A stretch of 64,000 bases of DNA from NCBI RefSeq assembly GCF_009847015.1, contig NZ_WVEM01000009.1, forward strand, positions 1 through 64,000. Direction: 5' to 3'. Positions 46,692 through 56,361 of the stretch are shown piece by piece (positions within the stretch are counted from its first letter, which is position 1; every line of letters begins with the position of its first letter). Under the pieces are notes generated by a model, which ran no database searches, was not told where the DNA came from, and saw only the letters and a list, made by a program, of their open reading frames with translations. Both the position numbers and the translations under genes were made by a program. Source of the stretch: Sunxiuqinia indica. Lineage in GTDB: Bacteria; Bacteroidota; Bacteroidia; Bacteroidales; Prolixibacteraceae.

Positions 46692-47981
46692 ATGAAGCGT
46701 TACTTAAATCCTGACAAAAGCAAATGGCCTCAAATCCTTGAACGTCCGCTGTTTAATGCAGCGGATTTGACCGGACGAGTACAGGCTATTCTGGACGAAA
46801 TAAAAACAGATGGCATGTCTGCTGTTCAAAAGTTCACCAAACAGTTTGACGGGGTGACCATCAGCGATTTTGCTGTAACAGAGGCCGAAATTACAGAGGC
46901 TGCTGCGTTGTTAGATGATGAGCTGAAAGCAGCCATTGAAACGGCATCAAAGAACGTCACTGATTTTCATGCTAGCCAAAAAACAGAGATTAAAAAGATT
47001 GAAACATCTCCGGGGGTAGTTTGCTGGCAGAAAGCAGTTGCCATAGAGAAAGTCGGTTTGTATATTCCAGGCGGATCTGCTCCCCTATTTTCAAGTGTAC
47101 TGATGTTAGCCATTCCTGCAAAAATCGCAGGATGTCAGGAAATTGTATTGTGCACTCCTCCAAATAAGGAAGGAAAAATTCATCCGGCTATTTTATTTGC
47201 AGCTCAATTGGTTGGCGTAACTCAAATCTTCAAACTCGGAGGTGTTCAGGCAATCGGAGCAATGGCATATGGTGCTGATCCCGTTCCTAAAGTGTCCAAG
47301 ATTTTTGGTCCGGGAAATCAATATGTGATGGCTGCAAAACAGTTGGTCAGCATTGCCGACGTTGCTATTGATATGCCTGCCGGTCCATCGGAAGTTGCTG
47401 TAATGGCTGATGATTCAGCTAATCCGGCATTTATTGCTTCTGATTTGCTTTCACAAGCCGAGCACGGCCCGGACTCTCAGGTGGTTTTGATTACCAACTC
47501 GGAGAAATTGGTGGATGAAGTGGAATCTGCACTGACCAACCAATTGGCAAAACTAAGCCGAATGGAGATTGCCACAAAAGCCCTGGACAACAGTGTTGCG
47601 ATTATTCTGAATACCAAAGAAGAAATAATCGATATGATCAATGAATATGCACCAGAACACTTAATCATTTCTATGGATAACTACCTGGAAGTGGCTGAAA
47701 GAATAATCAATGCCGGTTCGGTATTTCTTGGCAATTACACGCCTGAAAGCGCAGGAGACTATGCTTCGGGGACAAACCATACCCTACCAACAAATGGGTG
47801 GGCACGCTCTTTTAGTGGTGTCAACCTGGATAGCTTTATTCGTAAAATCACTTTTCAGGAAATCACCAAAGAAGGTATCCAAAATTTAGGCCCGGTGATC
47901 GAAAAAATGGCTGCAGCCGAACACTTGGATGCTCACAAAAATGCTGTTGCGTTGAGATTGAAGGATATAGAAGACAGTTGA
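46692..47981 (+). CDS. hisD: Histidinol dehydrogenase HisD
   Basis: This enzyme of about 429 residues oxidises histidinol to histidine in two NAD-dependent steps. Motifs include GLYIPGGSAPLFSSVLML, GPGNQYVMAAKQLV, SEVAVMADDSANPAFIASDLLSQAEHGPDS (cited as DLLSQAEHGPD, with metal-binding Gln and His) and SAGDYASGTNHTLPT. ATG 46692 is preferred to the TTG three codons upstream. It lies second in the operon. Confidence 0.97.
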   Translation: MKRYLNPDKSKWPQILERPLFNAADLTGRVQAILDEIKTDGMSAVQKFTKQFDGVTISDFAVTEAEITEAAALLDDELKAAIETASKNVTDFHASQKTEIKKIETSPGVVCWQKAVAIEKVGLYIPGGSAPLFSSVLMLAIPAKIAGCQEIVLCTPPNKEGKIHPAILFAAQLVGVTQIFKLGGVQAIGAMAYGADPVPKVSKIFGPGNQYVMAAKQLVSIADVAIDMPAGPSEVAVMADDSANPAFIASDLLSQAEHGPDSQVVLITNSEKLVDEVESALTNQLAKLSRMEIATKALDNSVAIILNTKEEIIDMINEYAPEHLIISMDNYLEVAERIINAGSVFLGNYTPESAGDYASGTNHTLPTNGWARSFSGVNLDSFIRKITFQEITKEGIQNLGPVIEKMAAAEHLDAHKNAVALRLKDIEDS

Positions 47982-48150
47982 AAATAAATCAACGAACAGG
48001 TTGATCAAGATCTGGCAGAAACTTATTTAAAAAGACTAAATAATTTGAAAGTAAAACTTTGGAATGATATCCAAGCTTTGGAAAGACAAATTTAATACAA
48101 TTGCTTTCAAAGCTTTCTATCGTCTTCCACTGCCTTCAAAAATAAATAAA

Positions 48151-49182
48151 ATGAACATAGAAAAACTCATCCGGACAAACATCAAAAACCTGAAACCCTA
48201 TTCATCAGCACGCAATGAGTACACTGGCGAAGCTATGATGTTTTTAGATGCCAACGAAAATCCGTTTAACGAACCATACAACCGCTATCCCGACCCTTTG
48301 CAGCGGGAAGTCAAGGAAAAAATTGCTGTAATAAAAGGATGTGAGCCGTCGCAAATCTTTCTGGGAAATGGTAGCGACGAACCGATCGACTTACTTTTTA
48401 GAGCATTTTGCGAGCCCAAACAAGATAACATCGTTACAATCGATCCTACTTACGGGATGTACCAGGTTGCAGCAGACATCAACGATACCGAAGTTCGCAA
48501 AGTGAAATTGGATGAGAGCTATCACTTTTCAGCCGAAGAACTTTTAAAAGCTGCAGACAATAACACCAAGCTTATTTTCATCTGTTCGCCCAATAATCCA
48601 ACAGGAAATTTATTGGATAAAAACGAAGTGATTAAGCTGATTGAGGTTTTTTCAGGAATTGTAATTATCGATGAAGCATACATTGATTTTGCGCCAGATG
48701 CAAGCATGCTTCCGGAATTGAACAAATACGAAAATTTAGTGATTTTGCAGACGTTCTCTAAAGCATGGGGAATGGCCGGAATTCGCTTAGGTATGGCCTT
48801 TGCCAATTCTGAAATCATCAAAATCCTCAATAAAATAAAATACCCTTACAACATCAACATGTTAACTCAGCAAAAAGCACTGGAGCTTCTTTTACAAGAG
48901 CAAGAAAAAAAGGAGTGGGTTGAAATACTGTTGACGGAAAGGAAAAAGTTAGAAAATACGTTAAAAGATCTGGCATTCGTACAAAAAGTTTATCCTTCCG
49001 ATGCTAATTTTGTTCTGGTAAAAATGCACGATGCACGAGGAATTTACGATTACCTTGTTGAAAATGGGATCATTGTCCGCGATCGCTCTAAAGTAGTTTT
49101 GTGTAACGACAGCTTGAGAATTACCGTTGGCAAACCGGAAGAGAACGAAATACTGATTGAGAAATTGAAAGAGCTTATATAA
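48151..49182 (+). CDS. hisC: Histidinol-phosphate aminotransferase HisC
   Basis: This PLP enzyme of about 343 residues converts imidazole-acetol phosphate to histidinol phosphate. The PLP Lys is in [14 protein letters not shown]. Supporting motifs are [16 protein letters not shown] and IDEAYIDF. I chose ATG 48151 ([14 protein letters not shown]), which fits homologues. The in-frame ATG at 48064 adds 29 residues with no similarity I recognise. The 169-base spacer after hisD is longer than others in the operon. Confidence 0.95.
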   Translation: MNIEKLIRTNIKNLKPYSSARNEYTGEAMMFLDANENPFNEPYNRYPDPLQREVKEKIAVIKGCEPSQIFLGNGSDEPIDLLFRAFCEPKQDNIVTIDPTYGMYQVAADINDTEVRKVKLDESYHFSAEELLKAADNNTKLIFICSPNNPTGNLLDKNEVIKLIEVFSGIVIIDEAYIDFAPDASMLPELNKYENLVILQTFSKAWGMAGIRLGMAFANSEIIKILNKIKYPYNINMLTQQKALELLLQEQEKKEWVEILLTERKKLENTLKDLAFVQKVYPSDANFVLVKMHDARGIYDYLVENGIIVRDRSKVVLCNDSLRITVGKPEENEILIEKLKELI

Positions 49183-49206
49183 ATAACATCCCTACGTTAG
49201 CTTGCC

Positions 49207-49268
49207 GTCATCCTGAACTTGTTTCAGGATCTCAAGAAAAACAGATTCCGAAACAAGTTCGGAATGAC
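49207..49268. repeat. Palindromic repeat in the hisC-hisB spacer
   Basis: The arms GTCATCCTGAACTTGTTTC and GAAACAAGTTCGGAATGAC form a long hairpin with about 22 of 26 positions paired. The sequence resembles interspersed REP-like palindromes of Bacteroidota. It may stabilise mRNA or act as a partial terminator. Confidence 0.7.
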
Positions 49269-49312
49269 ACAGGCCACTGCTGTATCTTTGGGATGATTAC
49301 AAAAACAAAAGC

Positions 49313-50434
49313 ATGAAAAAGGCATTATTTATTGACCGTGATGGAACTCTGATTACAGAGCCTGCAGATGAACAAATCGATTCACTGGAAAAACTTGAAT
49401 ATCTTCCAAAGGTATTTCGAAACATGCACTTCATTGCGAAGAACCTGGATTATGATTTAGTCATGGTCACCAATCAAGATGGATTAGGAACAGACTCGTT
49501 TCCCGAAGATACGTTTTGGCCGGCACATAATAAAGTGCTCAAGTCTTTTGAAAACGAAGGGGTAATCTTTGATGACATCCTGATCGATCGACACTTCCCC
49601 AAAGACAATGCACCAACACGCAAGCCGGGAACCGGGATGATGGGTAAATATATGGACGGCAGCTATGATTTAGCAAATAGCTTTGTTATTGGCGATCGGT
49701 TGACAGATATTGAACTGGCTAAAAACCTGGGAGCAAAAGGAATTCTGATTAATGACGGTTCTTTGGTTGAAGAAATGCAGGATAAAGGCTTGGAAAAACA
49801 TTGTGCATTAGTAACATCCGACTGGGATGAAATTTATGCCCGGGTTGCAGCTCCCGAAAGAACCGCACAAGTGCAGCGCAATACCAAAGAAACACAAATC
49901 AATATTGAATTAAATCTGGATGGAACAGGCAAAGGAAACATCAGCACCGGGTTGGGATTTTTTGATCACATGCTGGATCAAATTGCCCGTCACGCCGGGG
50001 TTGACCTAACAATTCAGGTTCGTGGCGACTTACAGGTTGACGAGCACCACACCATTGAAGATACCGGCTTGGCACTGGGAGAAGCTTTTAAACTCGCGCT
50101 GGGAGACAAACGAGGCGTTGAACGCTACGGCTATTGCCTGCCGATGGACGATTGTCTGGCGCAAGTGGCCATCGACTTTGGCGGTCGCCCCTGGATTATG
50201 TGGGATGCTGAGTTCAAACGCGAAAAAGTAGGCGACATGCCAACGGAAATGTTCTTTCACTTTTTCAAATCATTCTCCGACACATCGCTTTCAAACTTAA
50301 ATATTAAAGCTGAAGGCGATAATGAGCATCATAAAATTGAAGGTATATTTAAAGCACTGGCCCGTGCAATAAAAATGGCAATTAAAAAAGATGTGTTTAA
50401 CTTTGAACTCCCTTCAACCAAAGGAGCATTATAA
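49313..50434 (+). CDS. hisB: Bifunctional histidinol-phosphatase/imidazoleglycerol-phosphate dehydratase HisB
   Basis: This 373-residue fusion has an N-terminal HAD phosphatase (about 1-165; DRDGTLI with the nucleophile Asp, [17 protein letters not shown]). The C-terminal dehydratase (about 180-373) has the manganese-binding motifs [22 protein letters not shown] and [11 protein letters not shown]. The two parts catalyse the seventh... and earlier dehydration steps of the pathway (IGP to imidazole-acetol phosphate, and histidinol phosphate to histidinol). Confidence 0.97.
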   Translation: MKKALFIDRDGTLITEPADEQIDSLEKLEYLPKVFRNMHFIAKNLDYDLVMVTNQDGLGTDSFPEDTFWPAHNKVLKSFENEGVIFDDILIDRHFPKDNAPTRKPGTGMMGKYMDGSYDLANSFVIGDRLTDIELAKNLGAKGILINDGSLVEEMQDKGLEKHCALVTSDWDEIYARVAAPERTAQVQRNTKETQINIELNLDGTGKGNISTGLGFFDHMLDQIARHAGVDLTIQVRGDLQVDEHHTIEDTGLALGEAFKLALGDKRGVERYGYCLPMDDCLAQVAIDFGGRPWIMWDAEFKREKVGDMPTEMFFHFFKSFSDTSLSNLNIKAEGDNEHHKIEGIFKALARAIKMAIKKDVFNFELPSTKGAL

Positions 50435-50441
50435 TTTATTT

Positions 50442-50651
50442 ACCACAGAGATACCTAAGAATTACTCAGAGTAAACAGAAAATGAAATTCACTTGGCGTA
50501 AGTTCTTACCTATCTCAAATTAGCAGATTGCAAATTGGGGTTATTAATTAATTTCAACGTAGTTCAATTGGTGAAAGGATTAAAAAGAGTAATTAATAAA
50601 TATAAAAGTTAACTCTGAGTTCTCTGAGTAAATCTCTGTAAGCTCTGTGGT
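50442..50651. repeat. Inverted repeat flanking the hisB-purU spacer
   Basis: The left arm begins ACCACAGAGATAC and contains TACTCAGAGT (50442-50475). The right arm contains ACTCTGAG, CTCTGAGTA and ends CTCTGTGGT (50613-50651). The roughly 135 bases between them are AT-rich with no gene. The arms resemble the ACCACAGAG-type repeats seen in other Bacteroidota genomes. Confidence 0.55.
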
Positions 50652-50665
50652 TTAAAAAAACAGAT

Positions 50666-51550
50666 ATGAAAAGCATCAAACCCTTACGTGAAAAGAAGAA
50701 TACAGCAGTTCTTTTAATACACTGCCCTGATAAGCAGGGTATTTTAGCAACAGTGACTGAATTCTTGAATAAGAATAATGGGAATATCATCAACCTGGAT
50801 CAGCATGTCGACCGAATTGAAAAGATTTTTTACATGCGGGTTGAATGGGAATTGGATGATTTTGCCATCCCGTCAGAAAAAATTGGTGAATACTTTGATA
50901 CACTAATCGGTTCAAAATTGGAAATGACCTGGAAGATCTATTTTTCAGAAGATGTTCCCCGGATGGCTATTTTCGTTTCTAAAATGTCGCATTGTTTATT
51001 TGATATTTTGGGACGATATACTGCTGGCGAATGGGATGTTGAAATTCCGGTTATCATCAGCAACCACGAGACCATGCGTCCTGTTGCCGAGCGCTTCGGA
51101 ATTGAATTCGAATACGTTCCCGTGACTTCTGAAAACAAAGCCGAACAGGAAGTAAAAGAGCTAGAATTATTGAAGAAGCATAGAATTGATTTTATTGTAT
51201 TGGCTCGCTATATGCAAATCCTGTCGAAAGAGTTTGTCTCGCATTACCCCAACAAGATCATCAACATCCACCATTCATTTCTACCGGCATTTGCAGGTGC
51301 AAAACCCTACCATGCAGCGCATGCCCGTGGGGTAAAACTGATTGGTGCTACAAGTCATTATGTAACTCACGACTTAGATGCAGGCCCCATCATTGAGCAA
51401 GGTGTAACGCAATGCAGCCATGTAGATACCATTAAAAGCCTGATTCGAAAAGGACGCGACTTGGAAAAGATTGTTTTATCGAACGCTGTTTTTAATCACC
51501 TGCAACGAAAAGTACTGGTTTACAACAACCGTACAGTTGTATTTAATTAA
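50666..51550 (+). CDS. purU: Formyltetrahydrofolate deformylase PurU
   Basis: This 294-residue enzyme releases formate from 10-formyltetrahydrofolate. It has an N-terminal ACT domain (about 14-90; LLIHCPDKQGILATVTEFL) and a C-terminal formyltransferase-fold domain with INIHHSFLPAFAGAKPYH and ATSHYVTHDLDAGPIIEQ (catalytic His and Asp). It lies inside the histidine gene cluster. Folate one-carbon and AICAR/purine metabolism connect to histidine synthesis, which may explain its place. Confidence 0.95.
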   Translation: MKSIKPLREKKNTAVLLIHCPDKQGILATVTEFLNKNNGNIINLDQHVDRIEKIFYMRVEWELDDFAIPSEKIGEYFDTLIGSKLEMTWKIYFSEDVPRMAIFVSKMSHCLFDILGRYTAGEWDVEIPVIISNHETMRPVAERFGIEFEYVPVTSENKAEQEVKELELLKKHRIDFIVLARYMQILSKEFVSHYPNKIINIHHSFLPAFAGAKPYHAAHARGVKLIGATSHYVTHDLDAGPIIEQGVTQCSHVDTIKSLIRKGRDLEKIVLSNAVFNHLQRKVLVYNNRTVVFN

Positions 51551-51556
51551 TAGAAG

Positions 51557-52087
51557 ATGAAATCAATAGCACTTATAATGTTCCTTTTTACAACATTTAC
51601 CCGAGCTGAAACTATTGAAAAAGAAATTCCGGCCGACTACGGGTATATCGTGGAAATCGGGCAGCAAGCACCTGATTTTAGCACCGTAACCGCCGATGGG
51701 CAAGAAGTTAAGCTATCTGATTTGCAAGGGAAAGTTGTGATGTTACAATTTACAGCCAGCTGGTGTGGCGTTTGCCGAAAAGAAATGCCGCACATTGAAA
51801 AGGAAGTCTGGCAGAAGCACAAAGGCAATTCAAACTTTGCCTTGTTCGGAATTGACTTGGATGAACCAAAAGAGAAAGTGCAACAATTTGCCCAAGATAT
51901 ACCGGTTACTTACCCACTCCTACTCGATCCAAAAGGCACAATATTTTACAAGTATGCCGAAAAAGGAGCCGGAGTAACCCGCAATGTCATCATCAATAAA
52001 AATGGCAAGATTGCTTATATGACTCGTCTATTCAAACAGGAAGAATTCAACGAGATGAAGAAGGTCATAGAGAAGTTGTTAAAGTAG
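51557..52087 (+). CDS. Exported thioredoxin-fold (TlpA/ResA-like) protein
   Basis: This 176-residue protein has a short signal peptide (about 1-17), an AhpC/TSA-type domain (GQQAPDFSTVTADGQEVKLSDL) and the active site SWCGVCRKE. It should act as a periplasmic redox protein. It lies 6 bases after purU and 72 before hisH, so it is probably co-transcribed with the his genes; no functional link is evident. It is not a close copy of the protein at 42951. Confidence 0.85.
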   Translation: MKSIALIMFLFTTFTRAETIEKEIPADYGYIVEIGQQAPDFSTVTADGQEVKLSDLQGKVVMLQFTASWCGVCRKEMPHIEKEVWQKHKGNSNFALFGIDLDEPKEKVQQFAQDIPVTYPLLLDPKGTIFYKYAEKGAGVTRNVIINKNGKIAYMTRLFKQEEFNEMKKVIEKLLK

Positions 52088-52159
52088 TATTTTAAACCGT
52101 TAATCCGAGTACTTATAAATTCGGCACTCATGAACCCATAATAAAATGAACATCGTAAA

Positions 52160-52759
52160 ATGAACATCGTCATTATCAAATACAACGCCGGAAATATTGA
52201 ATCAGTCAGCAATGCCCTTTCACGATTGGGTATTGAAGCTGAAATTACGGGTGACCACGAAAAAATCAAGGCGGCCGACAAAGTCATTTTTCCGGGTGTT
52301 GGCGAAGCCAGCACAACAATGGCCTATTTGAAGAAAGAAGGCTTAGATCAGTTGATTCCATCGCTGACACAACCGGTTTTAGGAATTTGTCTCGGACTGC
52401 AATTGATGTGCAGCCATTCCGAAGAAGGGGACACTCCTTGCCTTGGAATTTTTGAGGAAAAAGTAAAACGATTTGTTCCCCAACCGGGAATGGAATTCAC
52501 AACAAAAGTTCCACATATGGGATGGAACACCATCACCAAATTGAATAGCGATTTGTTTGACGAATCGCTCGACAACCAGTTTGTGTATTTTGTCCATTCG
52601 TACTATGCCACGGTTGGAGAACACACGGCGGCCGAAGGAAATTACATCAACCCGTTCAGCGCGGCATTGCACAAAGGCAACTTTTACGCCACCCAGTTTC
52701 ACCCAGAGAAAAGTGGGCCGATTGGAGCGAAGATTTTAGAAAACTTTTTAAAGATTTAG
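52160..52759 (+). CDS. hisH: Imidazole glycerol phosphate synthase, glutamine amidotransferase subunit HisH
   Basis: This 199-residue class I amidotransferase supplies ammonia to HisF. The triad is visible: Cys in GICLGLQLMC, and His and Glu in QFHPEKSG. The start lies in a 14-base direct repeat: ATG at 52146 opens a five-codon frame (MNIVK, stop) and ATG 52160 starts hisH. A further two-codon-spaced ATG at 52130 reads MNP-stop. Confidence 0.96.
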   Translation: MNIVIIKYNAGNIESVSNALSRLGIEAEITGDHEKIKAADKVIFPGVGEASTTMAYLKKEGLDQLIPSLTQPVLGICLGLQLMCSHSEEGDTPCLGIFEEKVKRFVPQPGMEFTTKVPHMGWNTITKLNSDLFDESLDNQFVYFVHSYYATVGEHTAAEGNYINPFSAALHKGNFYATQFHPEKSGPIGAKILENFLKI

Positions 52760-52773
52760 TACAAAGTGCATGA

Positions 52774-52831
52774 GTTCATAAGTACATCTGCTATGTGCCA
52801 TTTTTTACTTATGAACTTCGTACTTATGAAC
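52774..52831. repeat. Palindromic repeat in the hisH-hisA spacer
   Basis: GTTCATAAGTAC (52774-52785) is inverted as GTACTTATGAAC (52820-52831) and TTACTTATGAAC (52805-52816). The spacer is similar to the one after hisA. Confidence 0.7.
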
Positions 52832-52846
52832 CTATGAACTATTAAC

Positions 52847-53587
52847 ATGAACTCTGACAACAAAATAACCATCATCCCAGCAATAGATCTTATTGATGCC
52901 AAATGCGTGCGACTTTCACAAGGCGACTACAACCAGAAAACGGTATACAACGAAAACCCGCTGGAAGTGGCGAAGATGTTTGAAGATGCCGGAATCACGC
53001 GTTTGCATTTAGTCGATTTGGACGGAGCAAAGGCCAAGCACATTGTGAACTACAAAGTTCTGGAAACTATTGCAGGAAGAACCAATCTGATCGTAGATTT
53101 TGGCGGTGGATTGAAAACAGATGAAGACCTGAAAGTAGCTTTTGAAAGCGGCGCGCAAATGGTGACCGGTGGCAGTATTGCTGTGAAAGACCGGGAGACC
53201 TTTTTAAGCTGGATAGAAACCTACGGTCCTGAAAAGATCATTTTGGGAGCCGATGCTAAAGATAAAATGATCGCCGTAAGCGGTTGGCAGGAGGTTTCAG
53301 AATTGTCAATTCTGGAGTTTATTGAAAGCTACACCAGCCAAGGAATACAAAAAGTAATCTCAACCGACATTGCCCGCGATGGCATGCTCACCGGCCCAAG
53401 CATTGAACTGTACAAAGAGATTATGGGTCAATTCGATGGATTGGAACTCATTGCCAGTGGCGGCATTGCCACCATGAAAGACATTCATGAACTGAACGAA
53501 ATGGGGGTCCCCGGCGTAATCACGGGGAAAGCCATTTATGAAAATAAAATTAGCTTAAAGGAGATAAGCAAGTTCATAAGTGCATAA
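52847..53587 (+). CDS. hisA: Phosphoribosylformimino-AICAR ribotide isomerase HisA
   Basis: This 246-residue TIM-barrel enzyme opens the ribose ring of ProFAR. Catalytic Asp in [19 protein letters not shown] (cited in part) and the second in [14 protein letters not shown] are present, with phosphate sites FGGGLKT and ASGGIATM. The last codons lie in a palindromic repeat, and the stop is in that repeat. Confidence 0.97.
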   Translation: MNSDNKITIIPAIDLIDAKCVRLSQGDYNQKTVYNENPLEVAKMFEDAGITRLHLVDLDGAKAKHIVNYKVLETIAGRTNLIVDFGGGLKTDEDLKVAFESGAQMVTGGSIAVKDRETFLSWIETYGPEKIILGADAKDKMIAVSGWQEVSELSILEFIESYTSQGIQKVISTDIARDGMLTGPSIELYKEIMGQFDGLELIASGGIATMKDIHELNEMGVPGVITGKAIYENKISLKEISKFISA

Positions 53588-53627
53588 GTACATTGGTACG
53601 CCACATTTCATTTACGTACTAATGAAC
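53572..53627. repeat. Palindromic repeat overlapping the hisA end and hisA-hisF spacer
   Basis: GTTCATAAGTGCATAAGTAC is inverted as GTACTAATGAAC (53616-53627). It is a second copy of the element between hisH and hisA. The following 50 bases carry a TTTGGAATTTGAAA-like direct repeat. Confidence 0.65.
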
Positions 53628-53685
53628 TTCGAACGGATGCCTTTAATTTGGAATTTGAAACCTGGAATTTGGAATTTATAAAAAC

Positions 53686-54438
53686 ATGCTAGCGAAACGA
53701 ATCATACCATGCCTGGATATTAAAGACGGTCAGACCGTAAAGGGCGTAAACTTTGTCAATATACAGTCGGTGGGCGACCCGGTAGAACTTGGCGCACTGT
53801 ATGCCGAGCAGGGAGCCGACGAGCTGGTTTTCCTCGACATTACCGCCACCCACGAAGGACGCAAAACTTTTGTGGAACTGGTCAAACGCATTGCCCGCGA
53901 GCTGAACATTCCCTTTACCGTTGGCGGAGGAATTAGCGAAATTAAGGATGCTGAAGCGTTGCTCAGTGCCGGAGCCGACAAAGTGAGCATCAACTCCTCA
54001 GCTGTGCGCAACCCGCAACTGATTAATGATCTGGCTCTCAATTTCGGAACCCAGTTCGTAGTCGTGGCGATTGATGCTAAAAACTACGATGGGCACTGGA
54101 CAGTGACTGTAAACGGCGGTCGTATTCCAACCGACAAAGAACTGTTTAGCTGGGCCAGGGAAGCCGAAGATCGGGGTGCCGGCGAAATCCTGTTCACCTC
54201 GATGGACCACGACGGTACGAAGGGAGGCTTTGCCAATGAAGAGCTGGCTAAAATGGCCGATATGCTGAAAATCCCGATCATTGCATCGGGCGGTGCCGGA
54301 AACATGGATCATTTTGTAGATGTGTTCACCCAAGGAAAAGCCGACGCCGGACTGGCTGCCAGCATCTTTCACTACAAAGAAATTGCCATTCCTGATTTAA
54401 AAGATTACCTGAGAACCAAAGACATTGCGGTTCGTTAA
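53686..54438 (+). CDS. hisF: Imidazole glycerol phosphate synthase, cyclase subunit HisF
   Basis: This 250-residue TIM barrel pairs with HisH to make imidazole glycerol phosphate and AICAR. Catalytic Asp residues are in [15 protein letters not shown] and [11 protein letters not shown]. Phosphate sites are GGGISE and ASGGAGN. It is followed by the DUF1016 nuclease gene. Confidence 0.97.
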   Translation: MLAKRIIPCLDIKDGQTVKGVNFVNIQSVGDPVELGALYAEQGADELVFLDITATHEGRKTFVELVKRIARELNIPFTVGGGISEIKDAEALLSAGADKVSINSSAVRNPQLINDLALNFGTQFVVVAIDAKNYDGHWTVTVNGGRIPTDKELFSWAREAEDRGAGEILFTSMDHDGTKGGFANEELAKMADMLKIPIIASGGAGNMDHFVDVFTQGKADAGLAASIFHYKEIAIPDLKDYLRTKDIAVR

Positions 54439-54478
54439 TAGAGTGTTTATCTTTGATCGGTGAAATCAACTGCAAAAC

Positions 54479-55570
54479 ATGACTCCAGAGAAAAATCATA
54501 AGTTGTACGAATCTGTCAGGCAAGTTTTAAACAATGCTTACCAAACCGTCTACCGGGCAGTCAATACAAATATGGTAACCACCTACTGGGAAATCGGCAG
54601 GTTAATTATAGAGGAAGAGCAAAACGGAACAATCCGTGCGGAGTATGGCAAGCAAGTTTTAAAGGATTTATCAAAAAAGCTAACAGCCGAATTTGGGAAA
54701 GGATTTTCAATTGCAAACCTTCGAAATTTCAGACAATTCTATTTAGTATTTCCTGATATATGCAGGCTTAATGAAGATTCACAGTCGAAATTACCAATTC
54801 GCTACACACTGTCTAGCGAATTGAGCTGGTCTCACTTTTGCCTGTTAATTCGAGTTGAAAGCAAGGATGCCAGGGAATTTTATATCAAAGAAGCCTCAAC
54901 CCAAAACTGGAGCGTTAGGGCACTTAGCCGACAAATTAACACCTTGTATTACGAAAGGATTATTTCCAGTCAGGATAAATTGCCGGTAAAGAAAGAAGCG
55001 GAAGAAAATACTGACCCCCTGATTGAGTCGGCACGTGATTTTATCAAAGATCCCTACATCCTGGAATTTCTAAAGTTAAATCCGAATAATTCTTATCTGG
55101 AGAAAACGCTCGAAAACTCACTGATTGAAAATTTGCATTCCTTTATTCTCGAACTGGGGAAAGGGTTTGCTTTTGTTTCCCGTCAATATCACCTGAATGT
55201 CGAAAATGATCATTATTATATTGATCTGGTTTTTTACAATTACATTTTAAAATGCTTTGTACTTGTAGACCTCAAAGTCGGGAAACTTACGCATCAGGAT
55301 GTTGGACAAATGGATATGTATGTTCGCTTGTTTGAGGAGAAAATAAAGCAACCGGACGACAATCCAACAATCGGAATTATTCTCTGTTCTCAACAAAATA
55401 AATCAGTGATCAAGTATTCCGTACTGTCAGACAGCAAACAACTATTTTCATCCAAATACAAGCTTTATCTCCCAACAGAAGAAGAACTTAAAAAAGAGAT
55501 TGAACGCGACCGGATACATATTGAAAATGAGCTCCGGGAACAAATGGTAAAATATCAAACAAAAAATTAA
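54479..55570 (+). CDS. PDDEXK nuclease-domain protein (DUF1016/YhcG family)
   Basis: This 363-residue protein has an N-terminal DUF1016 helical region (TTYWEIGRLIIEEEQNG; SWSHFCLLIRV) and a C-terminal nuclease domain (about 200-330). The latter has YYIDLVFYNYILKCFVLVDLKVGKL (cited as YIDLVFYN and LVDLKVGK), matching the D...(D/E)xK active site. Such proteins are scattered near restriction-modification and mobile loci, and some bind nucleic acids; the role is not settled. Here it sits 40 bases after hisF and 10 before hisIE, splitting the operon. It starts MTPEKNHKLYESVRQ. Confidence 0.9.
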   Translation: MTPEKNHKLYESVRQVLNNAYQTVYRAVNTNMVTTYWEIGRLIIEEEQNGTIRAEYGKQVLKDLSKKLTAEFGKGFSIANLRNFRQFYLVFPDICRLNEDSQSKLPIRYTLSSELSWSHFCLLIRVESKDAREFYIKEASTQNWSVRALSRQINTLYYERIISSQDKLPVKKEAEENTDPLIESARDFIKDPYILEFLKLNPNNSYLEKTLENSLIENLHSFILELGKGFAFVSRQYHLNVENDHYYIDLVFYNYILKCFVLVDLKVGKLTHQDVGQMDMYVRLFEEKIKQPDDNPTIGIILCSQQNKSVIKYSVLSDSKQLFSSKYKLYLPTEEELKKEIERDRIHIENELREQMVKYQTKN

Positions 55571-55580
55571 ATAGAACTTC

Positions 55581-56183
55581 ATGCTAAAAGAATTGGATTA
55601 CTCAAAACAAAACGGCCTGATCCCGGCCGTCATTCAAGATGATAAAACCGGCAAAGTACTGATGTTGGGGTTTATGAATGAAGAAGCCTTAGCCAAAACC
55701 GAAGAAACCGGCAAGGTGACTTTCTTCAGCCGAACCAAAAACCGCCTGTGGACAAAAGGCGAAGAAAGCGGTAACTTTTTAAATGTGGTTTCTATCGCCT
55801 CAGATTGCGATAACGACAGCCTGCTGATCAAAGTAAATCCGGTTGGACCGGTTTGCCATACCGGCAGCGATACCTGCTGGAATGAAACCAACGAGCAGGA
55901 TGACCTGGCGTTTATCAAGCACCTGCAAGACTTTATTGACAAGCGCAAAGAAGAAATGCCGGAAGGCTCGTACACCACCTCGTTGTTCACAAAAGGAACA
56001 CGCACCATCACCCAAAAAGTGGGCGAAGAAGCGGTAGAAACCATCATTGGAGCGATGGCGAACGACGATGAAAATTTCTTGTACGAAGGAGCCGATTTAT
56101 TGTATCACCTCATCGTATTGCTGACACACAAAGGATACCGTATTGAGGATTTAGCCCGCGAGCTAAAAAAACGGCACAAGTAG
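55581..56183 (+). CDS. hisIE: Bifunctional phosphoribosyl-AMP cyclohydrolase/phosphoribosyl-ATP pyrophosphatase HisIE
   Basis: This 200-residue fusion catalyses steps two and three of the pathway. The N-terminal cyclohydrolase (about 1-105) has SRTKNRLWTKGEESGN and SDCDNDSLL with the zinc/magnesium ligands. The C-terminal pyrophosphatase (about 110-200) has the helical EEAVETIIGA motif. It is the last his gene and lies directly after the nuclease gene. Confidence 0.97.
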   Translation: MLKELDYSKQNGLIPAVIQDDKTGKVLMLGFMNEEALAKTEETGKVTFFSRTKNRLWTKGEESGNFLNVVSIASDCDNDSLLIKVNPVGPVCHTGSDTCWNETNEQDDLAFIKHLQDFIDKRKEEMPEGSYTTSLFTKGTRTITQKVGEEAVETIIGAMANDDENFLYEGADLLYHLIVLLTHKGYRIEDLARELKKRHK

Positions 56184-56192
56184 CATCAACAG

Positions 56193-56243
56193 AAAGAAGT
56201 ACAACAAGCAATCTTTAAATCCGTTTGTTTGTTTTACTTCTTT
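56193..56243 (+). terminator. Possible hairpin after hisIE
   Basis: AAAGAAGTA (56193-56201) pairs with TACTTCTTT (56235-56243), with partly paired AACAA/TTTGTT inside. No strong T run follows, so termination is uncertain. The rest of the spacer to 56361 shows nothing clear. Confidence 0.35.
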
Positions 56244-56361
56244 GGATGCATCTCATAATTATGATGAATGTTTTGGTCTGGTTTTCCTCCAAGTCGTAAA
56301 AACCGAGATCATGATCCAAGAATTCATATCTTTGATTTAGTGCAAACTAAAAATTCTTTTT

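Noticed and set aside
48064-48150. An extended N-terminus of HisC from the ATG at 48064.
   Set aside because: The 29 extra residues do not resemble HisC, and ATG 48151 gives the family start.
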